Shown here piece after piece: positions 44,217-53,768 of a stretch of 64,000 bases of DNA. The stretch is from positions 101,026-165,025 of the forward strand of contig NZ_JADYUD010000005.1 in the NCBI RefSeq assembly GCF_021531595.1, given 5' to 3'. The position numbers and the translations under genes were made by a program. How positions within the stretch are numbered: position 1 is the first letter of the stretch; every line of letters begins with the position of its first letter. The notes under the pieces are model-generated. The model was not told the DNA's origin and made no database searches. It saw nothing but the letters and a program-made list of their open reading frames with translations. The stretch is from Fusobacterium perfoetens. GTDB lineage: Bacteria > Fusobacteriota > Fusobacteriia > Fusobacteriales > Fusobacteriaceae.

Positions 44217-45533
44217 ATGTCACAAAATAACAGCGGAATAGTTAAGTTTCTGGATGAAAAATTTCTTATTTCAGAAAGAGGAGGGAGTATAAGAAGCGAG
44301 TTCTTTGGAGGACTTACTACTTTTTTAACAATATCTTATATTATATTTGTTAACCCGGCAGTTCTTTCACTTACAGGTATGGATAAAGGGGCTCTTGTAA
44401 CTGTAACATGTGTTGCAACAGCAATTGGTTCTTTTCTTGGAGGAATTTTAGGAAATGTTCCTATATCTCTTGCTCCAGGAGTAGGACTTAATGCTTTCTT
44501 TACTTTTACACTTGTTATGGGAAATGGAATATCTTGGCAAGATGCTCTTGGAGTAGTATTCTTTTCTGGAGTATTTTATCTTGTACTTGCAATATGTGGA
44601 ATAAGAGAAAAAATTATAAATTCTATTCCTCAGCAGCTTTCAACAGCAGCAACAGTAGGAATAGGACTTTTTCTTTCACTTATAGGGCTTAAGAGTATGG
44701 GAATAATAGAAGCAAATCCTGAAACTCTTGTAAAAATAGCACCTGTTACACTTCCAGTTGCTCTTTCATTTGCTGGTTTATTTTTAATGTATATTCTTGA
44801 TATGAAAAAAGTAAAAGGTGGAGTACTTATAAGTATTATTGTTATTTCAATAGTAGGAATGATTCTAGGAGAAGTTCCTATGCCTGAAAAACTTTTATCA
44901 ACTCCTCCAAGCATGTCACCACTTCTATTTAAACTTAATGTATTTGGAGTAATGAAAGTAAGTCTTCTTGGAGCTATTTTCTCATTTATGTTTATAGATC
45001 TTTTTGACTCACTAAGTGTTCTTATGTTCACTTATAAAGAAGTACAATTCAGAAATGAAGAAGAGAGAAAGAAAGGTCTTGGAAGAATGCTTCTTGCTGA
45101 CTGTTCATCTACAATTATAGGAGCTCTTTTAGGAACAAGTACAGTTACAACTTACGGGGAATCAATAGCAGGTATAAAAGTAGGAGCTAAAACAGGTCTT
45201 GCTTCTATATTTACTGGATTATTCTTTCTTCTTGCTCTTTTTATAGCACCAATAGTTGAAGCTATTCCAGTTTTTGCAGTTGCTCCAGCTCTTGTTATAG
45301 TAGGAATATTTATGTTTAGAAATGTGGCACATCTTGATTTATCAAGCATGAAAGAATCAATACCTGCATTTATGACTATAATCTTTATGCCTATGACTCA
45401 TAGTATAGCTATAGGGCTTAGTTTTGGATTTATATCTTATATCATAATAAATGTAGCATGTATGGATTTTAAAAAGATTTCTTTAACAATGTGGGTAATA
45501 GGAGCTCTTTCTGTTATAAACTTACTGATTTAA
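44217..45533 (+). CDS. NCS2/AzgA family purine permease
   Basis: Purine transporter of 438 residues with about 12-14 membrane segments. GGLTTFLTISYIIFVNPAVL, LAPGVGLNAFFTFTLV and GALLGTSTVTTYGESIAGI are typical of the AzgA-like group for guanine, hypoxanthine or adenine. It is controlled by the guanine riboswitch immediately upstream and lies next to a guanine deaminase gene, so guanine/hypoxanthine uptake is the best guess. GGGGG lies 11 bases before ATG 44217. Confidence 0.9.
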   Translation: MSQNNSGIVKFLDEKFLISERGGSIRSEFFGGLTTFLTISYIIFVNPAVLSLTGMDKGALVTVTCVATAIGSFLGGILGNVPISLAPGVGLNAFFTFTLVMGNGISWQDALGVVFFSGVFYLVLAICGIREKIINSIPQQLSTAATVGIGLFLSLIGLKSMGIIEANPETLVKIAPVTLPVALSFAGLFLMYILDMKKVKGGVLISIIVISIVGMILGEVPMPEKLLSTPPSMSPLLFKLNVFGVMKVSLLGAIFSFMFIDLFDSLSVLMFTYKEVQFRNEEERKKGLGRMLLADCSSTIIGALLGTSTVTTYGESIAGIKVGAKTGLASIFTGLFFLLALFIAPIVEAIPVFAVAPALVIVGIFMFRNVAHLDLSSMKESIPAFMTIIFMPMTHSIAIGLSFGFISYIIINVACMDFKKISLTMWVIGALSVINLLI

Positions 45534-45552
45534 AAAATTATATAAATATAAA

Positions 45553-45584
45553 AATAAAAGGGCTGAGAAATTAGCCCTTTTATT
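45553..45584. terminator. Bidirectional terminator between the purine permease gene and era
   Basis: AATAAAAGGGCT (45553-45564) is exactly complementary to AGCCCTTTTATT (45573-45584), so T runs exist on both strands. It ends both convergent transcripts. Confidence 0.88.
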
Positions 45585-45605
45585 ATAGAGATTTTAAAAA
45601 TTTTA

Positions 45606-46499
45606 TTAATCTTCTGAAAAATATCCAAGTTCTTTAAGGAAAGGTTTTTTCTTTCTCCAGTCCTCTTTTACTTTAACCCAAAGGTTAAGATATATTTCTT
45701 TTCCAAGAAGAATTTCTATTTCTTTTCTTGCTTCAGTACCTATTTCTTTAAGCATTTTTCCATTTTTTCCAATAATAATACCTTTTTGAGAATCTCTTTC
45801 AACATAAATATTTATATCAAATTTATCTTTTCCATTCTCTCTTCTTTCAACATTTATTATTTCAATAGCAATAGAATGAGGAACTTCATCTCTTGTTTTT
45901 AGAAGAATTTTTTCTCTTACTATTTCAGTAATTATTCTGTAAACAGGCATATCAGTATACATATCTTCAGGATAATATTGAATTCCTTCTTCAAGGAATG
46001 GATCTATTGCATTTAAAAGTTTAGCAAGACCAATACCATATTCTCCTGCAATTTCAACTATTCCATCAAATTTTCCAAGTTTTTCTGCAACCTCTTCTTT
46101 TTTAGCCTGAAGCTGTTCATCTGTAAGTTTGTCTATTTTATTTATGACAAGAATCCTTGGAGTTCTTCTCGCTTCCATGACTCTTTCCATTACAAATTCA
46201 TCTCCAGTGCTTATTTCTTGAGTCCCATCAAGAATCATAAGAATAAGGTCAACATCTTTAAGAATTTTGACAGCACTGTTTGTCATATATTCTCCTAAAA
46301 GGTGTTTAGGTTTATGTATTCCAGGAGTATCAATAAAAACATATTGGTTTCCGTTTACATTTAATATTCCTTTTATAGTATCTCTTGTAGTTCCTGCTTT
46401 ATCAGAAACGATAGCAACTTTCTCACTTACAAGTTTGTTTATAAGTGTAGATTTTCCAACATTAGGTCTTCCTACAACTGCTATAAATCCAGCCTTCAT
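45606..46499 (-). CDS. era: GTPase Era
   Basis: Essential GTPase binding 16S rRNA in 30S assembly, 297 residues. G motifs are GRPNVGKSTLINKL, DTPGIHKPKHLLGEYM and NKIDKL; the C-terminal KH domain is visible with DSQKGIIIGKNGKMLKEIG. It is last in the operon ftsX-envC-nadK-recN-xer-like-era, starting 3 bases after the stop of the Xer-like gene. Confidence 0.95.
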   Translation of the reverse strand: MKAGFIAVVGRPNVGKSTLINKLVSEKVAIVSDKAGTTRDTIKGILNVNGNQYVFIDTPGIHKPKHLLGEYMTNSAVKILKDVDLILMILDGTQEISTGDEFVMERVMEARRTPRILVINKIDKLTDEQLQAKKEEVAEKLGKFDGIVEIAGEYGIGLAKLLNAIDPFLEEGIQYYPEDMYTDMPVYRIITEIVREKILLKTRDEVPHSIAIEIINVERRENGKDKFDINIYVERDSQKGIIIGKNGKMLKEIGTEARKEIEILLGKEIYLNLWVKVKEDWRKKKPFLKELGYFSED

Positions 46500-46502
46500 T
46501 GA

Positions 46503-47315
46503 TTAATCATCTCCTATTCCTATTCTAATATATTCTTCTTTTATTTTTTTTAAAAGTTCATCTTTTTTTTCGTAAGGTGCTTCGTGTCTTTCATATTGAC
46601 ATCTATTTTTTATCATATGAGGAAGAACTCCTCTTTCCAGTCCAGCTTTTTCAGCATATTTTATAAATCTTGCTCTGAAATTTTGTCTGCTTAAATCGCA
46701 GAAAATTTTATCATCATAAGTATCTTTTACTATATTATTTCTATATTTTGTTACATATTCCTTTAATTCATAAGAGGATTCTTCTGTAAGTTCTGCAATA
46801 ATATATTCATTTCCTGTTTTTACAGCGAAAGAATGGTAATCTTTTTCTTCCATTTCAGAAAGTTTAAGATTAAGAATATCTGTTATCTGCATTCCTGTTT
46901 CAGAAAGAAGTTTTATAATAATTCTGTCTCTTTTCCCTTTGCTGTCTTCTCCACAGCAATCTAAAATACTTTTAAGTTCATTAAGTTCTATTTTTCTTTC
47001 AGGAGTTTTCTTCTCCTTTCTTGACATATTAATCATTTCAGCAGGAGATTCATAAATTACTCCTATTTTTAAAAGAAATTTATAAAAACTTTTAATAGAA
47101 CTTACTTTACGGATAATAGAGTTTTCAAGATATTTTTTTTCCATGTATTTTATATAATCTGCTATATCATTCTTATTTGCAGATTCATATGATTTTTCTC
47201 CTAAAAAATTTTTAAAATCAACCAAATCTTTTTTATACATGCTGAGACTTATCTCTGAAACAGTTTGTTTTTCATATGATGCTTTTAAAAATTTTTCAAG
47301 TAAATCTTGTTCCAT
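46503..47315 (-). CDS. Tyrosine recombinase-like protein lacking catalytic residues
   Basis: A 270-residue XerC/XerD-like protein. The N-terminal SAM-like DNA-binding domain is normal (LYRKDL-like MYKKDLVDFKNFL, SSIKSFYKFLLKIGVI). In the catalytic domain the first arginine (usual ATGLRVSEL) is glutamine here (ETGMQITDIL), the HxxR box is HMIK in LPHMIKNRCQYERHEAPY, and the final tyrosine region (TQIYTH) is absent. It therefore cannot cut DNA in the known way. It lies in a tight operon between recN and era, so a DNA-binding role, not transfer, is likely. Confidence 0.78.
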   Translation of the reverse strand: MEQDLLEKFLKASYEKQTVSEISLSMYKKDLVDFKNFLGEKSYESANKNDIADYIKYMEKKYLENSIIRKVSSIKSFYKFLLKIGVIYESPAEMINMSRKEKKTPERKIELNELKSILDCCGEDSKGKRDRIIIKLLSETGMQITDILNLKLSEMEEKDYHSFAVKTGNEYIIAELTEESSYELKEYVTKYRNNIVKDTYDDKIFCDLSRQNFRARFIKYAEKAGLERGVLPHMIKNRCQYERHEAPYEKKDELLKKIKEEYIRIGIGDD

Positions 47316-47318
47316 AAA

Positions 47319-48980
47319 TTACTCCTCTGACAGTAATTCTTTTGCATGACTTATAACAGCTTCTGAAACATTTTCTCCTGCAAGCATTCTTGCAATTTCA
47401 TTAACTCTGCCTTTATCATCAAGCTTTCTTACTGTTGTGACCGTTTTATCGTTTTCTGTTTTCTTTTCAATAAAGAACTGTTCTGAAGCCTTAGAAGCAA
47501 TAGCAGGTGAATGGGTAATACATATAACCTGTGCATTCCTTCCAATTTCTTTTAATTTTCCTGCAATTTTTCTTACAGTTTCCCCTCCAACTCCTGTATC
47601 AATTTCATCAAAAATAAGGATAGGAATGTTATCAACATGAGAGAAAATAACTTTAAGAGCCAGCATAATTCTGCTGACCTCTCCACCAGAAGCAATTTTT
47701 TGAAGTGGCTTTGGTTTTTGTCCTGCATTTGTAGAAATAAAAAATTCTATGTTATCAGAACCATTTTTTGTCATAGTATCTTTTTCTTCAAGAGAAATTT
47801 CAAATTTTGCATCTTTCATATTAAGATATGTAAGCTCATCTCCAAGCTGTTCTTCTATTTTTTTAATACATTTTTTTCTTATTTCTCTTAATTCAAGTGC
47901 AGATTTCCAATAATTTTCTTTTGCTTTTTCTCTTTCTTTTATGAGTTTTTTTACTTGAAAGTTACTTTCATCAAGATTTTTAAGTTTTTTATCTATTTCA
48001 GTTCTATATTCTAAAATTTCTTCAATAGTACTTCCATATTTATTTTTTAATTTTCCTATAGCATCAAGTCTTGAAATAACTTCTTCAAGTCTTCCTTCAT
48101 CAACTTCAATTTCTTCATTAAGGCGTTCCATAGAACTGACACAGTCTTCAAGATCATAGTAAACTCTTTCTAATCTTTCAAGATTTTCTTGAAATTCTTC
48201 TCCATAGTCAGCTATTGATTCTATATTTTTTTTACTTGCATATATTATGCTTAAAGCATTAACTTCACCATTTTTAAGACAAGCTTCAGCCATAGAAAGT
48301 TTTTCTTTTATTTTTCCAGCATTAAAAAGTTTTTTATATTCATTTTCAAGAATTTCATCTTCATCTTTAACAAGACTTACTTTATCTATTTCATCAAGTT
48401 GAAATTCATAAAATTCTTTCTTTTCTCTCAGTTCTTTTTTTTCTTCATCAATTCTTTCAATTTTTCTGTCAAGTCTTGTAAAGTCATCAAGAGCAGTTTC
48501 AAGATTTTTTCTTATTTCTTTTGTTTCATCTTCAGTGAATTTATCAAGAAGCTTTATGTGATTTTCTTTGTTAAGAAGCATTTGATGTGAATGTTGCCCT
48601 ACAATATCAACAAGTGTTCCCATTATTTCTTTAAGTCCAGAGACAGGAACTCTCATATTATTTACAAAGGCTTTTCCTTTTCCTTTGCTGTCCATTGTTC
48701 TTCTTACAATTACTTCTCCCTCTTCAGCTTCTATTCCAAGTTCTTCAAGTTCTTTTTCCTGCTCTTTGTTTACACTGAAAACTCCTTGTGCAACCAGAAG
48801 TTTTTCTCCATCACGGAGCATTTCTATATTTGTTTTTTCTCCAATAAGAAGATTTATACCACTTAAAATTATGGATTTTCCTGCTCCTGTTTCCCCTGTA
48901 AGAGTTATAAGTCCGTCTCCAAATTCTAAATCCAATTTTTCAATTATAGCTAAATTTTCTATCTGAAGTTCTTTTAACAT
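47319..48980 (-). CDS. recN: DNA repair protein RecN
   Basis: SMC-like ATPase for double-strand-break repair, 553 residues. It begins LKELQIENLAIIEKLDLEF with Walker A GETGAGKSIILSGI, a coiled-coil middle (residues 160-360) and the C-terminal ASGGEVSRIMLALK signature and Walker B ILIFDEIDTGVGG. Its start overlaps the nadK end by 7 bases, a common pairing in bacteria. Confidence 0.95.
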   Translation of the reverse strand: MLKELQIENLAIIEKLDLEFGDGLITLTGETGAGKSIILSGINLLIGEKTNIEMLRDGEKLLVAQGVFSVNKEQEKELEELGIEAEEGEVIVRRTMDSKGKGKAFVNNMRVPVSGLKEIMGTLVDIVGQHSHQMLLNKENHIKLLDKFTEDETKEIRKNLETALDDFTRLDRKIERIDEEKKELREKKEFYEFQLDEIDKVSLVKDEDEILENEYKKLFNAGKIKEKLSMAEACLKNGEVNALSIIYASKKNIESIADYGEEFQENLERLERVYYDLEDCVSSMERLNEEIEVDEGRLEEVISRLDAIGKLKNKYGSTIEEILEYRTEIDKKLKNLDESNFQVKKLIKEREKAKENYWKSALELREIRKKCIKKIEEQLGDELTYLNMKDAKFEISLEEKDTMTKNGSDNIEFFISTNAGQKPKPLQKIASGGEVSRIMLALKVIFSHVDNIPILIFDEIDTGVGGETVRKIAGKLKEIGRNAQVICITHSPAIASKASEQFFIEKKTENDKTVTTVRKLDDKGRVNEIARMLAGENVSEAVISHAKELLSEE

Positions 48981-49786
48981 AGATTATCTCCCCACTTTAA
49001 TTTCTCTTTAAGTACAGAATAATAATTTCTGTTTTCAGGACAAAGAAGTTTTAATTTTTTGTCAGAATATTTTACTTTAATGTCATCATCTCTGGTTATC
49101 TTTTTCCATGAATCTCCATCAGCAATTATATAGCTTTCTCTTTTACTTTCAGGATCATCTTCAACTTTTACATATATTTCTCTTTTTATATCTATTACAA
49201 TAGGGCGTGTAGTAAGATTATGAGGCGCAATAGGAGTTATTAAAACAGCATCAAGATAATGGGAAATAATAGGTCCTCCTGCTGAAAGAGAATAAGCAGT
49301 AGAACCAGTAGGAGTAGAAATAATTACTCCATCTCCTCTGTATGAATTTATTTTTCCTTTATCAGAATAAAGTCCTATTTTAACAGGACGCCTTGCCATA
49401 CCTCCATTTGAAAAAACAGCTTCATTGAGAACAGATCTTTTTTCTCCATTAACCCATATGTCAAGAAGCCCTCTGTTATCTATATTATATTTTCCTGAAA
49501 GATATAATTTACATGCATCAACAGCTTCATCTGCCTTAACTTCTGTAAGAAATCCAAGACTACCAGCATTTACAGCAATAATTATAATATTTTCATTTTT
49601 TATAATTTTCTGAGCAGCACGGAGAAGAGTTCCATCTCCTCCTATTACTACTGCAAAATCAGCTTTTTCTATACAATTTTCAGAAAGAATTTCAACATTT
49701 TCTTCTGTTAAAAATTTTTTAACTTTATTAAAGCAGATAACAGCACTGCTTTTTTCTTCATTATAAAAAATAACACATTTTTTCAT
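48974..49786 (-). CDS. nadK: NAD kinase
   Basis: Phosphorylates NAD to NADP, 270 residues. The motifs ADFAVVIGGDGTLLRAAQKI, NAGSLGFLTEV and STPTGSTAYSLSAGGPI are diagnostic. It lies 20 bases after the envC-like gene and overlaps recN, in the same operon. Confidence 0.95.
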   Translation of the reverse strand: MKKCVIFYNEEKSSAVICFNKVKKFLTEENVEILSENCIEKADFAVVIGGDGTLLRAAQKIIKNENIIIIAVNAGSLGFLTEVKADEAVDACKLYLSGKYNIDNRGLLDIWVNGEKRSVLNEAVFSNGGMARRPVKIGLYSDKGKINSYRGDGVIISTPTGSTAYSLSAGGPIISHYLDAVLITPIAPHNLTTRPIVIDIKREIYVKVEDDPESKRESYIIADGDSWKKITRDDDIKVKYSDKKLKLLCPENRNYYSVLKEKLKWGDNLC

Positions 49787-49806
49787 AGTCTCTCCTATAG
49801 GCAGAA

Positions 49807-50913
49807 CTAAAACATTATTTCAGGATTTATAGGTTTAAGATTAAATCTTACTTCATAGTATAAATTTGGTTTTCCTTCTGTTGAAAGGCCAAGAATTCCA
49901 ATAGGTTCTCCAGCTTCTACTCTTTGGTTTACTTTAACTTTTGCTGAAATTATATTTCCATAGACACCTATGGTATTATATCCATAGTCTATCATGATAA
50001 CTTTTCCAAGTCCTTGAAGTTTATCAACATATATAACTTTTCCTTTCATAGAAGCTCTTACTCTGTTACCAAGATTTGAGTTTATTTCAATACCGTTGCT
50101 TAGAACTGATTTTGCTTTTTCCTGCTTAAATCTGACAACAATATTTCCTGCTGCAGGTTTGACAGCTTTTCCTAAATTCTTTTGTGCTTTTGCAAAATCA
50201 ACATCTTTTGATATTGTAGTTCTTTTTTTAATGATATCTTCAATTTCTTTTTCTATTCTTTGTTTTTCTTTTTGAAGATTACTTATAGTTTTTATATGGC
50301 TGTTTTTCTCTGAATTCAGCTTTTGAATAAGTGCATTATGTTGCTGTTGTTTTTTTGCAATCTGATTTTTTTTATCATTAAGCTGTGATTTAAGTGAGCT
50401 CAGTTTTCTTTTTTCTTTTTCAATGTCAGCTTTAACAGTGGCAATATTAGCTTGAACATCTTTAATTTTTGTCATTCTATTTAAATCTTCATAAAGAACT
50501 CTTGCAAACTGTCTTTTAATGACACTTTCTTCTTCAAAGCCAGTATGACTTTTACTTCTCCTTGACCAAGCAATAATTTTTGCATCAAAAAGAGCTTTTT
50601 TTCTTTGAAGCTCATTTGAATTAAAAGTCATATTTCTTTGTCCATAGTCAATATTTTTTGAAACCACTTCAATATCTTTTTCTATTTTATCTTTATCTCT
50701 TTCAATAGATTCAATATCTTTTTTTATTTCTTCTATTTGCTGAGCTATTGTTTTCTTCTCTATATCTATATTTTCAATTCTTTCATTTTTAGCTTTTATT
50801 TCATTATCTAGTTTTTTTAGCTGTGCTTTCATATCATCAACAGAAGCTGCAGAAGCTGCAAAAGATAAAGCAAGAAAAAAAACCAGAGTTTTTTTCATAA
50901 CTTCTGTTTTCAT
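49807..50913 (-). CDS. EnvC-like murein hydrolase activator (degenerate LytM domain)
   Basis: A 368-residue exported protein: signal peptide ending near SFAASAASV, a long coiled coil (residues 25-250), and a C-terminal M23/LytM domain. The zinc ligands are lost: the region that should hold HxGxD reads SNGIEINSNLG, and YGN and YYEVRF replace YAH and HFEIR. This matches EnvC and similar activators, which switch on amidases and do not cut themselves. Its ATG overlaps the end of ftsX by 4 bases, with AGGAG upstream. FtsX-EnvC pairing supports a role in cell separation. Confidence 0.82.
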   Translation of the reverse strand: MKTEVMKKTLVFFLALSFAASAASVDDMKAQLKKLDNEIKAKNERIENIDIEKKTIAQQIEEIKKDIESIERDKDKIEKDIEVVSKNIDYGQRNMTFNSNELQRKKALFDAKIIAWSRRSKSHTGFEEESVIKRQFARVLYEDLNRMTKIKDVQANIATVKADIEKEKRKLSSLKSQLNDKKNQIAKKQQQHNALIQKLNSEKNSHIKTISNLQKEKQRIEKEIEDIIKKRTTISKDVDFAKAQKNLGKAVKPAAGNIVVRFKQEKAKSVLSNGIEINSNLGNRVRASMKGKVIYVDKLQGLGKVIMIDYGYNTIGVYGNIISAKVKVNQRVEAGEPIGILGLSTEGKPNLYYEVRFNLKPINPEIMF

Positions 50914-51740
50914 CTTTTGACTCCTGTTCTTTTATAGACGGGCATAAACCAAGCATAAAGAACTATAAGAACAGCTGCCCCTGTCTGAAGATAAAGTATT
51001 TGTAAAAGACTAAGCACATCTGTAAAAATTACTCCTTGAATTAATGCTTTTCTTACTATGACATAAAAATTAAAGAAAAGCAAAAGACTTATAAACACAG
51101 CAACAGTAAAAGGAAGTAAATTTATATTTTTAGCCTTAATACGATTTCTTGGATTTGTGCTGTCTGTCATAATATTTATAAGATAATCTGTTTCAATTTG
51201 AAATTTGAAAACAGAGTTAAGAATAAAAAGGGAGCAGACTATACCTGCTGCAAAAATTATACCGAAAAGATTTAGAATTCTTACTCTGTTATTTATTTCA
51301 GATATATATATTCCATCAATAAAAAATTCTTTTATTTCTTGAGTTTCTTCAAGAACAGACTGAAGTTTTTCAACATCTTCTGCATTTTTGAAATATATTC
51401 TTAAGGAATCAGGAAGAGGATTTTCTCCTTTTGGTATAACTATTCCTAAATTTTTCTGTAGATCTTGAAAAGCTGTGTAGCTGTCTACATATGTAACTTT
51501 TTGAACTTCTTTAAGGTTTAAAAATTTTTGTTCCAGTTCTTCTTTTTTAGACTGAGAAAGGCTGCTTTGAAGTTCAGCCATTATGAAATTTTTATTTTTA
51601 AGTTCTTTTATATGAGAAGAGATATTTAAAAAACCAGCAAAGAACATATTGAAAATAAAAGCAGCAGCAATTATTCCAAAGAATCCTCTTCTTATTCCGG
51701 TAAAATTATTAATTTCTCTTTTTTCATTAGTCTTAAACAT
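50910..51740 (-). CDS. ftsX: FtsX-like permease, no FtsE beside it
   Basis: A 276-residue membrane protein with the FtsX layout: one N-terminal membrane segment near residue 30 (FFGIIAAAFIFNMFFAGF), a periplasmic domain up to about residue 150, and three more membrane segments. In most bacteria FtsX works with the ATPase FtsE, encoded just upstream. Here the upstream gene is transketolase on a separate transcript, so FtsE is either elsewhere or missing. The overlap with the EnvC-like gene suggests these two act together. Confidence 0.8.
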   Translation of the reverse strand: MFKTNEKREINNFTGIRRGFFGIIAAAFIFNMFFAGFLNISSHIKELKNKNFIMAELQSSLSQSKKEELEQKFLNLKEVQKVTYVDSYTAFQDLQKNLGIVIPKGENPLPDSLRIYFKNAEDVEKLQSVLEETQEIKEFFIDGIYISEINNRVRILNLFGIIFAAGIVCSLFILNSVFKFQIETDYLINIMTDSTNPRNRIKAKNINLLPFTVAVFISLLLFFNFYVIVRKALIQGVIFTDVLSLLQILYLQTGAAVLIVLYAWFMPVYKRTGVKR

Positions 51741-51790
51741 AACAGCACTCTGCCTTTCTTTATAGTATAGATAAAATTTAATTTAAAAAT

Positions 51791-51864
51791 AAAGCTGAAA
51801 ATAAAATTTTCAAGATTTAAAAATAGCTGATATTTTTAGATAGAAAATTTTATTATTCAGCTTT
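51791..51864 (-). terminator. Terminator after the transketolase genes
   Basis: AAAGCTGAAAATAAAATTTT (from 51791) is nearly complementary to the segment ending CAGCTTT at 51864, with one bulge. On the minus strand a T-rich tract follows. It separates transketolase from ftsX. Confidence 0.75.
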
Positions 51865-51891
51865 TAGAATTATTTTAATTAAATATACTTA

Positions 51892-52818
51892 TTATAAGTT
51901 TTCTTTTATAACAGATATTAATTTTTCTGCAGTAAGTTCATATTTTTGAAGAAGTTCTTCTCCAGTTCCACTTTGACCAAATTTATCATAGATACCTACT
52001 TTTTTAACTTTAGTAGGGTGAACTTCTGATAAAAATTCAGACACAGCAGAACCAAGTCCTCCTATAACAGAATGTTCTTCAGCAGTAACTATAAATTTAG
52101 TTTCTTCTGCTGCTTTTAATATTGTTTCTCCGTCAAGAGGTTTAATAGTTCCTACATTTATAACTCTTACAGAAATTCCTTCTTTTTCAAGTTCTTCAGC
52201 AGCTTTAAGAGCCTCAGCAGTCATAAGACCTGTAGAAGCTATTGTAACATCTTTACCATCTCTTAATGTGTTTGCAATTCCAATTTGGAAATCATAGTTA
52301 TCATCAAATAAAACAGGAACATTTAATCTTCCCATTCTGATATAAACAGGTCCATCATATTCAGCAGCAGCAAAAACCATTTTTTTAGTTTCAACAGCAT
52401 CAGCAGGAGATAAAACAACCATTCCAGGAATAGCTCTCATTATAGCTATATCTTCAACAGATTGGTGAGATCCTCCATCTTCTCCTACAGATATTCCTGC
52501 ATGAGTAGGTGCTATTTTAACATTTAATTTAGGGTATGCTACAGTATTTCTTATTTGTTCAAATGCTCTTCCAGCAGCAAACATAGCAAATGTTGAAGCA
52601 AAAGCTGTTTTTCCACAAGCAGCAAAACCAGCAGCTGTTCCAATAAGATCAGCTTCAGCTATTCCCACATTGAAATGTCTTTCAGGGAATGCTTTTTTAA
52701 ACATACTTGTCTTTGTAGATCCAGATAGGTCTGCATCTAACACTACTACATTTTCATTTATTTTTCCAAGCTCAACTAAAGCTTCTCCGTAAGCTTCTCT
52801 TGTCGCTTTTTTTATCAT
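51892..52818 (-). CDS. Transketolase, C-terminal subunit
   Basis: Pyrimidine-binding and C-terminal half of a split transketolase, 308 residues. AFASTFAMFAAGRAFEQIRN and GEDGGSHQSVEDIAIMRAIP are the cofactor-site motifs, and the last third is the C-terminal domain (VTAEEHSVIGGLGSAVSEFL). The N-terminal half is encoded 36 bases upstream. Together they interconvert pentose and hexose phosphates, connecting with rpe at 21.5 kb. Confidence 0.93.
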   Translation of the reverse strand: MIKKATREAYGEALVELGKINENVVVLDADLSGSTKTSMFKKAFPERHFNVGIAEADLIGTAAGFAACGKTAFASTFAMFAAGRAFEQIRNTVAYPKLNVKIAPTHAGISVGEDGGSHQSVEDIAIMRAIPGMVVLSPADAVETKKMVFAAAEYDGPVYIRMGRLNVPVLFDDNYDFQIGIANTLRDGKDVTIASTGLMTAEALKAAEELEKEGISVRVINVGTIKPLDGETILKAAEETKFIVTAEEHSVIGGLGSAVSEFLSEVHPTKVKKVGIYDKFGQSGTGEELLQKYELTAEKLISVIKENL

Positions 52819-52854
52819 CTTCTAATCTCCTCCTAGGTAAATTCCTGCAATTTT

Positions 52855-53676
52855 TTAGTCGTTTTTAGATAATTCTTCCAATGCTTTTTCAGCTTGTTCT
52901 GCATTAGGTGCACTTCCATGCCAAGATGCAAGGTTTTCCATGAAAGAAACTCCTTTACCTTTAACAGTTTTAGCTATAATCATTGTAGGTTTTCCCTTAA
53001 CAGTTTTAGCTTCATCTAAAGCATCAATAATTTCTTTAAAGTCATGTCCGTTTATTTCAATAACATGCCATCCAAAAGCTTTCCATTTTTCTTCTAAAGG
53101 TGTAACATTCATAACTTTTTCAACTTCACCGTCTATTTGAAGACCGTTTGAGTCAAGGAAAGCACAAAGATTATCAAGTCCATAATGAGCTGCTGTCATA
53201 GCTGCTTCCCATACTTGTCCTTCTTGTTGTTCTCCATCTCCTAAAAGAGCATAAACTCTGTAATTTTTCTTATCAAGTTTTCCTGCAAGAGCCATTCCAT
53301 TTGCAATAGAAAGTCCTTGTCCAAGAGAACCAGTAGAAGCATCAACTCCAGGAAGTTTTTTCATATCTGGGTGACCTTGAAGAGGTGAACCATATTTTCT
53401 TAAAGTCATTAATAAATCTTTTTCAAAATATCCTTTCTCTGCAAGTGCTGCATATAGTACAGGAGCTGCATGTCCTTTACAAAGAACAAATCTGTCTCTG
53501 TCCTCCATTTTTGGATTTTTAGGATCTACATTCATTTCAGAAAAATATAATGTAGTGACAATATCTGCTGCAGATAAAGACCCTCCTGGATGTCCTGATT
53601 TAGCATTGCAAATCATTTTTACAACATTTTTTCTAAGTTCGTTTGCTGTTTTTGATAAAAGATTAATATCCTTCAT
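52855..53676 (-). CDS. Transketolase, N-terminal subunit
   Basis: Thiamine-diphosphate-binding half, 273 residues, with [39 protein letters not shown] and the GDG...N motif [18 protein letters not shown] chose ATG 53676 because AAAGGAG lies 6 bases upstream; a TTG at 53691 would put the binding site inside the gene. Split transketolases are common in Fusobacteria, Firmicutes and archaea. A clear promoter lies just upstream. Confidence 0.93.
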   Translation of the reverse strand: MKDINLLSKTANELRKNVVKMICNAKSGHPGGSLSAADIVTTLYFSEMNVDPKNPKMEDRDRFVLCKGHAAPVLYAALAEKGYFEKDLLMTLRKYGSPLQGHPDMKKLPGVDASTGSLGQGLSIANGMALAGKLDKKNYRVYALLGDGEQQEGQVWEAAMTAAHYGLDNLCAFLDSNGLQIDGEVEKVMNVTPLEEKWKAFGWHVIEINGHDFKEIIDALDEAKTVKGKPTMIIAKTVKGKGVSFMENLASWHGSAPNAEQAEKALEELSKND

Positions 53677-53707
53677 TTTTTCTCCTTTCAAATATATATT
53701 TAATTAA

Positions 53708-53737
53708 ATTATATTATTTCAGTAATAAAATTGTCAA
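53708..53737 (-). promoter_or_regulatory. Promoter of the transketolase operon
   Basis: Minus strand TTGACA (53737-53732) and TATAAT (53713-53708), both perfect, are 18 bases apart. The start codon lies about 30 bases downstream of the -10 box. Confidence 0.82.
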
Positions 53738-53768
53738 GAAAATAGGTGCATCTAAAAAGAAATAAATT

